This document shows, piece by piece, positions 1-8,799 of a stretch of DNA of 13,297 bases. A program made the position numbers and the translations under genes. The first letter of the stretch is position 1. Each line of letters starts with the position of its first letter. The notes beneath the pieces were generated by a model that saw only the letters and a list, made by a program, of their open reading frames with translations, did no database searches and was not told the origin of the DNA. Source of the DNA: Bondarzewia mesenterica (lineage: Eukaryota > Basidiomycota > Agaricomycetes > Russulales > Bondarzewiaceae); NCBI GenBank assembly GCA_004802705.1, contig SGPL01000239.1, positions 1 to 13,297 on the forward strand. The letters run 5' to 3'.

Positions 1-114
1 CATTGTTGTGATCTCCATTTATCGAGAAACCAACTTTGTTTTTGGCCCGGACAAAATTCGCCGCTGTCTAAATTAGGCGGTGACTAAGTGTCCCGCACCA
101 TACGAGTACTTTGA

Positions 115-339
115 TTCTGTGGGCCTCAGGTGGACGAGCACCCTGTCTGCTTCGCCGAGGTCGGAAAGGAAGCCGGTCCCCCTTTCCTTTGGGTGGGCGT
201 GATGCCCAGGACTCTCTCCCGCGAGGACGCCGAGAACGCGGCCGTGCGCTGCAAGCAGATTCTCGCGGAGTCTCAGATCACCGACGTCGAGATAGCATTC
301 CGCGAGTCGGTCTCCACCCGGTCTGCCGGTCCGCACTGA
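115..339 (+). pseudogene. Fragment of a dispersed Agaricomycete protein family of unknown function
   Basis: This frame is open from a stop at 112-114 to a TGA at 337-339 and has no ATG. From about 154 it reads like genuine protein, with pieces such as CFAEVGKEAG, FLWVGVMPRTLS and ITDVEIAFRES. I recall these segments from a multi-copy Agaricomycete family of unknown function whose members run to several hundred residues and continue well past this point, but I could not check that. Just upstream, another frame reads Trp-Thr-Ser (from 131), the tripeptide I remember preceding this block in intact members. A small deletion with a frame change near 131-145 would explain the switch. The sequence after the stop does not resemble the family. 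I read this as a decayed or truncated copy. A last exon of a gene lying left of the window is possible but less likely. Confidence 0.5.
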
Positions 340-2486
340 GCCTGAGCCTTCTCGTGCTCGCCCTCATAACTTCGCTCGTACGACGTCGTTCTATGTACAA
401 AGTATCTCAGCCCTTGTTCTAAGCTGACCGGCTAATAGGATGTCAAGTCTTTATTAATTTTACGACTCTTATATGCTTAACGACGTCGACTGACGATATT
501 CCTCGGCTATGCCGCGCGAGGGTCGAGCTCTAGGTAGGTATTTGGCGATGTTTTGTTTCGTTAAATACAACACTAGTTAGAAACGAAGGCGTACTCCCTA
601 CTTAACAACATTTTTCTAGAACGACTGCGACCGAAACAGTAGGACAACACGACAGACTCGAGGTTTCGCTGACAAAAGAATGTCCTGGCGAAGGTCGTTG
701 GGGCCTTGTAGGGATCTTTGGATTCGATTCGCTAGATGTTGCAGGACCGTCCAAGACCAGCCTGTGCGCCAAGATCACAGGCTTTCACGACCAGGATCCC
801 TCAACCTGAGTTGAAACTAAGTTGAGGCCTGGCAGTGTAAGTATATAGTCCGCAGCAACGCACCTGTGCCGGACCAGGAATGACGCGACATCTTGACACT
901 TTCTATACTAAATATTACCTCATTTGTTGTGAGCGGTAGCATCCTTGCTCGACATGGGGTCGACACCTGGATCAGCTTATTGGGGAGGCGGAATACAGCG
1001 GAATACAACAAGTGGCGATCGGGGGACATGGGCGTCCCAGTTGTGATACGTGCGCGAAAGAGTGTATGAACCAGTGCAGCGCTGTGCATCACGTATGTGT
1101 ATGTGCATATATAGACGTTTCACAACAAGAAATCTCTTGAAATAGACAGCGGCGAAACCTGACCTCGGCCGAAGATGATGTTTGTCTTCGGAATTATGTC
1201 CGCGCCTGGAAAGACCTCACACCGAGAGACATCGAGTCACAAGTGCACAAGTCAATCGCGAAAGATGGCACCTGGAGACTCTTGTGACTGATCAAGGATG
1301 CGGGGGAAATTAACTTCTGTACACACGTTAAAAGTAGCTCGCGATCGAAGAGGGCAGCATCCGAGGCCTTGCTTCAAAACCCCACACACTTCCGAACTTC
1401 AGGCGCTCCACAGTCAACACCCCCCTCAAAAAAACTCCGTCCTCAACGAACGATTCCGCGATCAACCATCATCCGCAGACCGCTGGCTCAAAATCATCAT
1501 CGGAAACCCGAGATGACTGTGGCATATTGCCTGGCCGCCACGCCTCATCCTCGCAGCGCAGTCCGAGCCGCGCCGCAATCGACACACACCGCTGAGGGCC
1601 AGCGTTCTGCAACGTTCGACGAACCAAGCCGCCGACCCTGGACGTCATACCACGTGGAGGTCGCACAATCGAGAGCGCCAGAACACGCTGGAACTAAAGT
1701 TACACAGCATAAGGAGACCGTGAGGGTGACACACGGTCGTCCCGGTGAACCAAGGCAGTTGAATATCTTCTAGACTTGTATGGGATGAATCGCGTGAAAA
1801 TTCCATTTCTAATGTCACGTCTTGCATGTATAACAAATGGATGCACGCACCCTTCAGGATCAGTTCAATATAGCTTAATGCTACACTCGCCACAAATCCT
1901 TGCGCGCGGTCTAAATGCGACGGTCCTGGCATGATCCCTTTGGGTGGAAAGACCCTGAACCTATTTCAGTGACAGAGCATGAGAAACGATGCTTACGGGA
2001 ATTAGACTTTGCTCCGAGGGCACACATTCTTACCCGCGCATCCTGCCTATTCTGGCCACCGGCTTCCCAGTGGAGAAAGACAAGCGAGTCATGTCGATGG
2101 ATTGTCGAGCCCCGAGTAGCCTAGATGCGGGCCAAGAGACCATGGTCAGTGAACACCCACCCGTCTTCAGCACTCGTCCTTCCGAACGAGATTGCACTGG
2201 GCGCCTACCCCGCAAACAGGCACGGGCTTGGGAATCAGAGACACAGCATGCAACTGCGAGTTTCGGTCGACGTCGGAGGCGGTCTGGACCGTTCACGGAG
2301 ATCTTGTGATCGTCCAGGATACAAATCTCGCGCTGCAGCAGGAGTAGTACGACATTCCCAGCCGGTAACGAAATTCAGGTGTAGCCTATCTAGAGATATC
2401 TAGCCGTGGTCGAAAGGGGATCGCAAAAGGCACATTCGAGACGTAGGCCGCCTACGGTGCGGACGTGATCTGATTGATGTTGAGAC
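340..2486. other. Intergenic stretch with no recognisable gene
   Basis: About 2.1 kb without a coding region I can support. Open frames are short (under about 135 codons), overlap one another on both strands, and show no recognisable domain or coherent splice pattern. Positions 430-650 and 840-1150 look richer in A+T than the rest. A short inverted repeat (CCGAAGA at 1169-1175, TCTTCGG at 1185-1191) has a 7 bp stem and a 9 nt loop and may be chance. Together with the broken gene fragment to the left, the stretch looks like decayed repeat or intergenic DNA. I found no terminal repeats or transposase-like sequence to prove that. Confidence 0.45.
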
Positions 2487-2489
2487 TTG

Positions 2490-2515
2490 AACACAGAACG
2501 GCTATCTTCTGTGTT
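2490..2515. repeat. Perfect 9-bp inverted repeat (small hairpin)
   Basis: AACACAGAA (2490-2498) and TTCTGTGTT (2507-2515) are exact reverse complements separated by 8 nt. The structure lies inside the degenerate repeat block and next to the GA microsatellite. No gene flanks it closely, so a terminator role is unsupported. Confidence 0.5.
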
Positions 2516-2539
2516 AGGTCAGCAACGGAGACTAATGTT

Positions 2540-2555
2540 GAGAGAGAGAGAGAGA
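2540..2555. repeat. (GA)8 dinucleotide microsatellite
   Basis: Eight uninterrupted GA units, followed by a further interrupted purine run (CAAAGAGAGAAA). This is likely length-variable between strains. Confidence 0.85.
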
Positions 2556-2879
2556 CAAAGAGAGAAATCTTTGATTTATTTAACGTGCGAGCAGGTGAGC
2601 AACGTGATCTGGCTAATGTTGAACGTTGAACGTTGGGCTGCTGTCGCGTTTCTGGGATCGCGTGAACGCAGCATATTGGTTGGAAAAAAAAACACGGAGG
2701 TGATTGTCCCGCCATTTGAAAGACGCCAACGGTTTGACGTCAAGGGCAGCTGCCCGTTTTGTGTTGATTGGGACGCACGAGGGCCTTTGTGGCGGCAGCG
2801 CGAGTCGGCGTGTGACGTTACACGTGCGTGCACTGCGCCTGCTGTGATGGGTCTGTATTATGCCCCTGACGGGTCGATT

Positions 2880-3420
2880 GAGGTCGCTGGTCACTGGACG
2901 GGGTGGAGAATAATGGGGGAGCGATCAAGCATGCGCAAAAAGTGCGCAAACCGATTGCAGAATGAGCACGACAGAGAGTGACTCCGGCGTCGGGCGGCGG
3001 ACAGAGGCGTGACTGTGTCACAACCGACCTCTGGGGACGCACCTGCCTGTTCTGAAGGTAGATGGGAAGGGAAAAGAAGGTGGAGAAGGCATGGGGGGTT
3101 TGAATTTGGGCGAGTCTAGGGATGGAATGAACTGTGTTGGTCTCTTTGCGCTCAGTAGCCGTAGCCTGGATTCGAGAAGATGATGGGGGGACTGAGTGGG
3201 AAGGTTCTTGGTGACAAAAATAGGGTGGTGTGAGCATGAGAGGCTTGGTCGTACTGGGCGGTAACCGGCGGGGACAGGGTGGGCAGAGGAAGACGATGGG
3301 AAGAGGCGGCCGAGATTCAGAATAATATTGTCTGGGCTGAGGCAAGAGTCGGGTGGGCGGGCTCGACTCTTAGGATCTGAGGCCTGAGGAATGTGGATAC
3401 GGAAGACGGGTGGTAAATAC
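2880..3420. other. Strongly purine-rich (+) strand block
   Basis: The (+) strand is dominated by G and A with several G runs, for example at 3090-3095, 3184-3189, 3270-3273, 3277-3279 and 3281-3283. The minus strand is correspondingly CT-rich, and that creates long but low-complexity minus-strand open frames rich in Pro and Ser. Basidiomycete promoters and leaders are often CT-rich on the sense strand, so this could be the upstream region of a minus-strand gene. No minus-strand coding sequence follows it to the left, however. The three closest G runs could in principle contribute to a G-quadruplex, but the fourth run is more than ten bases away. Confidence 0.35.
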
Positions 3421-4568
3421 CAGAGCCAGTGGCGGGAGTACCGCACAGGTGATCGTTCTGCATTCTGTATATGTGCACGAATTTTAAAGGCGCGTCGACC
3501 GAGTCAGTACAACCGGTAAGCTCACAACCGGAATGGCCAGTGTGAGGCCGACAGTGTACCGAGAGGGCGTGCTATCAAAATCGAAGAACGATAACGCGTA
3601 GAACAAAGAAGATAGGTCGCCGTTTGTTGTCAAAAATAGCTCAATTGTACCGAAGGATTAATCGGAGGGCGCCGTTCGGGATGGAAAGGCGATGAGCGGG
3701 AGAAGCGCGCAGGGCAGATGCATAAGGCCCGGCGCCCATCAATTGTAAGAGGGAAGACCGGGACGAGCGCGCGCTTTGATGAGGTGGTCGGTTTGGAGGA
3801 AATATGGCGCGAGGAGAAATGAGAACATGTGTCGATGACGTGCGATCGTGGGCGAAAGGCGGGCATGGCGATATGTGTTGGCGGGCGGTAGTGGCATTGA
3901 CTTGGCGGTCGTCGCGAATGACTGGAAGAGTACTCAGAACAATGGAATAATACGACACATCGAATCGGGCCTCTGCACCGCAAATGATGCGAATCATCTC
4001 ATTAATGTTGGTATGGAACAGGCATGCTCAAACGGTAACATCTACGTAGATCAAGCACGGTCACCGATGCGGTTGCCCGGTTGGAACGCAATGTCGTTGA
4101 ACTAACGTTGACGGCCAAACGTTGGAACAAGGCCCAAGAAGATTCGAGTCGCATCGCGTCGAGGCGCCTGCAAAACGAAACAGTCGAAAAAAAAAACAGG
4201 CATGTGGGACCCTTGTTGTCGAACGTGGTTCCTTCTCGTGTCACATCCTCCGTCACCTCCGATCCCCGGTCACTTCTAGAATAGGGTCGATCCCGGTCTC
4301 TCTGACGTAGTGCCGAGAAAAACGATGATGTTAGAAATGACAACAAAAATACCAGTCGATTTGTCGTCGCAGGGTTCGGGCGTTGTTGGGAGTATGTAAG
4401 GCAGGGGAGGTGTGATGGCCTCGGCGGATGGCGTTGGCCGGAGAGTGTGACCAAATGGGGCCGGAAGGGGGACGAACGTGACAGACTGAAAAAGGGATGG
4501 AGTCATCGCTCATTTGAGTCGGTCATGGCCTGCGTTCACACCATTTCACAAATCAGTCTCGCCTCCCG
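3421..4568. other. Intergenic stretch upstream of the Ecl1-like gene
   Basis: About 1.1 kb in which I find no gene. Open frames on both strands are under about 150 codons, mutually overlapping and compositionally random. The last part would contain the upstream control region of the gene at 4640. Apart from the TATA element at its right edge I see no recognisable operator. Confidence 0.4.
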
Positions 4569-4575
4569 TATATAA
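4569..4575 (+). promoter_or_regulatory. TATA box of the Ecl1-like gene
   Basis: TATATAA lies 65 nt upstream of the ATG at 4640. It is followed directly by a C/T-dominated run (4576-4639), the usual arrangement of a fungal core promoter and short leader. Transcription probably starts within the CT-rich run. Confidence 0.7.
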
Positions 4576-4639
4576 CCCCCCCTCCTTCCCTCTTTTCCGT
4601 CCTCCCACCGCCTCCTCGAATTGCCTCTGTCCCTCCACA

Positions 4640-5907
4640 ATGTTCGAAGAAGACTGCTGCCTCCAGTGCGGCAACCCTGTCCAGTCTCTGGGGTATGTCC
4701 TCCAGTCTCATGACCTCGCGCCTAACTCTCAATTACGTCCTTTTCTAGCCGCATCTACTGCAGTGACGAGTGCGAGAACTTAGACACCACCTCTCCCTCT
4801 ATATCAACCGTCTCTTCTGCCTTTTCGTCCCCTCAGCTCCAGGGCTACGACATGCCGGGCGCCCACGACGTTCCCGCCCTCGTCCCGTCCGCCCTCGGCA
4901 CAGCCCTTTCTCTTCATTCAACCAAAAAGCCCCGCGCGAACCGCTACTCTCTTTCGTCTTCAAAGTCTTCCCTCATGTGGTATGAAGACGATGATAGTGA
5001 CAACCCTATCATTGCCGTTGAAGACGATAACGATGGTGACCTTGACTCTCGCGGACTAAGACCTGGCCCCATCATGCCGTTCGCCGTTCATCCATCAGGC
5101 CTTTCCTATGCTCGCCGGCCATCCACTACCAACACTCACTCTACCATTCCTCTCTTGCACCGTCGTACTTCATCAGGCACTCCTTCCCTCAGCGCTGCCT
5201 ACAGCCTCAATTCGACTCAGTCGTCCACGGAAGATGATTCCGACGCGCCCGTCCCTGTTTCCCCGCGCAGTCCCCCCGTCGACAGCATTCGCACTCGCCG
5301 TCGTCACGTCTCTATTTCGGAGGATAATGACGACAATGTCCATGATACCGTTACAGTGAGGCACAAGCGCAATCGCGCGTCGCTCCCGGCGTACTTCTCC
5401 CTTTTGCAGCTGGGCTCTGCACCCTCACGAGCATCTTTGTCCATTCACCCCCCCTCCTCCTACACCCCCACGCGCCCCTCACCCACCACCCCTCGTCTCG
5501 CACGCCCTGCACTTGACAGCACCTACGCGATAGCAGTGTCTTCGCCTGCAGGCGGTATGCACTACCCTGGATCTCATACATCTTCCCTGCTCGCTAGCGC
5601 GCATACTCGGGACGATAGACATATTCGCGATGATTTTGGCACCGGAATGACACCGCCTCGTGGGCGTCCCCGGGAACCTGGCTCCTCGCGTCGACGGACT
5701 TGCAGCCGTTCGCCCTCACCGTCGCCATCACGCGCACGGAGGACGCTCTCGCCGCCCATGCTGATCAAGGATGGTTCGGCTCCAGATGTCCGAGGGAGAA
5801 GGCGGACGCACGAGTTGGATGGGTGGGGTGACGATAGGGTGTATGGGTATGGGAACGGGCGGAGTGGCCTGAGGGAGAGGGAACGCGGTCGGAGGCAGGA
5901 GCGGTAG
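4640..5907 (+). CDS. Ecl1-type zinc-binding life-span regulator-like protein (two exons)
   Basis: Exons are 4640-4692 and 4749-5907, giving 403 residues. Exon 1 carries CCLQCG (Cys6, Cys7, Cys10). Exon 2 opens with RIYCSDEC (Cys22, Cys26). The CxxC...CxxxC pair across the splice matches the short Cys motif of the Ecl1 family, whose S. pombe and S. cerevisiae members extend chronological life span and respond to nutrient limitation. The yeast proteins are short; here a long, mostly disordered tail follows. It has an acidic stretch near residues 97-117, Ser/Pro/Thr-rich sequence, a hydrophobic island SLPAYFSLLQ near 229-238, and an Arg/Ser-rich end from about 320. I see no signal peptide or membrane segment, so a cytoplasmic or nuclear site is inferred. 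The ATG is the first after the CT-rich leader and keeps the Cys motif at the N-terminus. Family assignment rests on the Cys motif only; the role is inferred. Confidence 0.8.
4693..4748 (+). other. Phase-2 intron of the Ecl1-like gene
   Basis: A 56-nt intron, GTATGT...TTTTCTAG. It interrupts the Gly18 codon between the first and second Cys pairs of the zinc motif. Removing it joins GNPVQSLG to RIYCSDEC in frame. Without it the first frame has no second Cys pair. Confidence 0.85.
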
Positions 5908-8721
5908 TGTGGCAGAGAGGCTCGAGACGACGAGACAAGCTAAAAGCATCACGCTTTGCACGCTCAACTCGAGGAACGGCAGTTTGGGCGTCCTATGCGC
6001 TCGACTTCACCGCCTTGCGCGCGCGCTGGGCTCGTGCTTTGGCAAAATGCTCTACGTGCCACTCTATATGCCTTTCGCCCTCATGCTCGACTGAATTTAC
6101 CCCTCGCTGTTCACATGCTCTGTCTGCACTCTCCTCTCTGCTATCGCATCATCACCGCTCTGCACATTCATCGACCTCGCATTCCAACCGCTATCTATTC
6201 ACTCCTCATGATTAAAATTGGCCTGCAACCATTCAACCCATCTCGGCATCAGGCATCATCAAGCAAACCACCATTCGATAACTCTGCATCATTATCTATT
6301 CGGCATTACATTACACGAACTCAACTCTCATCTATGCGCCTCGCCCGCTTCGTTTGATTACTTGGCGCCGGAAAGGTCGAGGACCCAGTGGAGGGAGTTG
6401 GACGAGGAGGCAAAAGCGGTCTGCGTACCGCGCTCAAAAAATCTCTTGTGGGAAGAAAAAAAAGGCGGGACAGGCGGAAGTATCTCTTTGCATATACACT
6501 AGCTCTCTTTTTTCGTACGCGCACAACCAAATTGACAACCTGTTGCATTTGAAGCCCATGTTGCTTGTTTCGCTTGTTTATTTGCAAGCGTGGACGTGCG
6601 CTCTGCAGATATCATCATCATCACTCCCATCATTGCCTGCTATTGTGTTTTTTGAATGTTTCCGCCGATGTGTCGCCTATCCTTTCTGTCTGTGTTTGTC
6701 TTGGAATACATACGTACTCCCTGGTTTCAAAGGCGCTTCTTGTTTTTTTTTTTCGGAATTACTACACCCTGGCTTGATAGCTCATACCCACCCAACACTC
6801 TGGAAATACTACACACAGTTTCATGAATTCGCATCGGCCGAATGGTCTTTCGGAAAGACGTGAAAGTACAAGGTTACGCGGATGTGCCCTGAATGCCGCT
6901 TGATCCATCCGCGTCGCCGTCTTGCATCCGTCCGTCGATCCCATTGCATTTCATGCTCTGGTGACGTCGACGAGGCACTTGGTCTACCATCTCCGCCGTC
7001 TCCGCTGGCACAAGCAGGTCCGCCGATTGAGCTCTGGTGCCATCAGGTGCCCCATACACACATGCAAAATTGCAACCGGTGCCGGTCGGCGTCCTGAGGA
7101 CCCTCAAGGTCATGCGCTGTAAGTTGATGAGCAGAACCAAGCTTGTCGCCTTTTCTTGTGCTGCTCCACATGATGTGTGCGGGTGTGCTGCATGCAGGGC
7201 CAGGAACGCGCGCGAACGAATTGCGCAGGACTGAACGGCCAGTCTTGGCTTGCGGCACCTGCACTAATGTTGCCGTCGAGTTCAAAAATATGTCAATTAA
7301 ATCTCAGGGTCGTTCGGTCGTATGTTGCTCGATGGCTGGATGGGGCCCGGGGCCGTGTTTGGAAGAGACGATCTAGCCTGGTATGAAAGATGAGTCGAGC
7401 TGGATCGTGGATGTGATCAGAGTCTGTGCGGGAGTAGCCTGCATGTTTACCCACCCATCCGTGCATGGACCCAGCTTGCTGCGGTGGTGCACATTGCGAT
7501 ATTTTTGGTGTCCTGTTTTTGGCGGTGGTAAACCTTCTTTTTTTGGGGCTTGGGTAGGTTTGCGGTTTGTTGGACCAGTCAGGATATGTTCCTGTCCTTT
7601 TTCTTTTTCTTTTCTTGGGTCACTCGAGTGGAGCGTGACTGGAAAGGACTGTAAAGGAATGGTATGTCAGTATGTCAGTATAGGGTCCAAATGGCGAATA
7701 TCGTCTGATGAGGTGCCCTAAAAACTCTAAACATGTGTACGTCCCGTCCCGACTCCCGACTCATTCCGGGACCGTATTGCTCCTCCGTGACCGAACGCGG
7801 TCCGATTGAGTATCGACAAATATTGAGAGGGTTGGGGGACGTCGACGCGTGAGGGTGGAGAGCGCGGATGCCAATACGCGCCTTGACGGGTAGTGAAAAA
7901 AAAAGAGCATATGTAAGTTACGTGGGCGTCGATGACCATGTGAGCAGTCGCGTTTGAATTCGAACCTGAGGAAAGAGGACGATGGCTGGTGACGTCGGTC
8001 ACATATACGGTACGAACCCAGCTCCGAGACACCACGCGTTCACTTCAAGTTCCAGTTCGCCGTCGCGCGCTGTGATGGTGCCGATGAACGGTGATGCGCG
8101 TCAACGGAAATCGTTTGTGGACTTTGGCCATTGCAGTTGCCGAGCAACTCGTGAGCCACGATGGAGTTCATATCATTCTGGTGTTCTGCGCGAGCTGCGC
8201 GCTTCGTGCAAGGGTGTTGAATAGAAACTGCGGCCGAGGCGCTAGGTAAGTGACCAGTCTCACACAGCTCATGACGGAATCCGGAATATTTTTACCCACA
8301 AAAGGGTCCTTGATCCTCGGGGTGCAGAGCTCTCCTGATGCCGGCATGTTCATGCGCAGCTATGTAGCGCAGCACATTCCTCTTTTCTTGCATGAGCAGC
8401 AGTACTCAGTCTGCAATGGGCTTGCGAGTCTGCGACGAAGGTGTATCTTTGGCTCATTATCTTGATACTGCAATGATTTGTTGTGCGCAGCATGTTTTAT
8501 GGGTCTCGAGCTTCTAAAAGTGAAGCTGCTCGAGGCCTCGTTGCCTGCACGCATCGTTCTAGTCAATGCTTCACGCCTGCGCTCCAGAGTGCGCCGTTCT
8601 TTTTGCGGCCTTGATCAGCAAGTGCTCAGCGCCGCTCATGAGCACTGCGGAATCAGCCGATCTCATGATCACTCAGACGCTTGTCTTTGTCTTGACGTCG
8701 AGCTTGAAGAACTCGCATAAA
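5908..8721. other. Long intergenic stretch between the Ecl1-like gene and the RdRP gene
   Basis: About 2.8 kb that includes the 3' untranslated region of the Ecl1-like gene and the upstream region of the RdRP. I find no gene in it. Open frames are short and overlapping, and I recognise none of their products. Notable items are an 11-T run at 6743-6753, a CAT-rich patch near 6612-6636, a tandem TATGTCAG pair near 7663-7678, and an imperfect hairpin at 8505-8534. The segment 8250-8465 is open on both strands, and I could not decide whether either frame is real. Confidence 0.4.
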
Positions 8722-8793
8722 GGTACATATGCCGTGAGCCTTGGAAAGGCGTCTCTTGCTACTGCTTTGATATCTGCCTAACCTCTCTCCTAG
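8722..8793 (+). other. Possible intron in the 5' leader of the RdRP gene
   Basis: GTACAT at 8722, a good fungal branch-point match CTAAC at 8779-8783, a pyrimidine run and CTAG ending at 8793 together look like a 72-nt intron. It ends six bases before the RdRP ATG at 8800. No recognisable coding sequence lies upstream, so it would be a leader intron. Alternatively the CT-rich run is just the start-site region. Confidence 0.4.
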
Positions 8794-8799
8794 AAACAA

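Larger units (their letters stand above)
2463..2630. repeat. Degenerate direct repeats around a GA microsatellite
   Basis: ACGTGATCTG at 2463-2472 is followed by GATGTTGAGACTTGAAC. ACGTGATCTG recurs at about 2600-2609, followed by TAATGTTGAACGTTGAAC. A third, shorter partial match (GTCAGCAACG...TAATGTTGAG) lies near 2518-2542 and parallels GTGAGCAACG...TAATGTTGAA near 2594-2622. Between the outer copies sits (GA)8 at 2540-2555. The copies are imperfect and no terminal repeats or coding capacity accompany them, so the origin is unclear. Confidence 0.45.

Noticed and set aside
2487..2981. 164-codon open frame on the (+) strand
   Set aside because: It runs through the hairpin and the GA microsatellite (giving an Arg/Glu run), has no recognisable domain, and has no supporting promoter or splice context.
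3256..3300. Possible G-quadruplex
   Set aside because: Only three G runs are closely spaced. The nearest fourth runs are 11 and 14 nt away, which is weak for a stable structure.
2818..3446. Long minus-strand open frames rich in Pro and Ser
   Set aside because: They follow from the CT-rich minus strand. The translations are low-complexity and two overlapping frames look equally good, which is typical of composition effects.
4002..4454. 150-codon minus-strand open frame upstream of the Ecl1-like gene
   Set aside because: The composition looks random, no domain is visible, and it crosses an A-run that yields a Phe run.
5956..6863. Open frames of 133 and 169 codons just after the Ecl1-like gene
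   Set aside because: They overlap each other in different frames, contain homopolymer-derived runs, and have no recognisable domain. The 3' untranslated region is the simpler reading.
7945..7975. GGTTCGAATTC-like string on the minus strand, resembling a tRNA T-loop
   Set aside because: The flanking bases do not form the T stem, and no acceptor or anticodon arm can be drawn.
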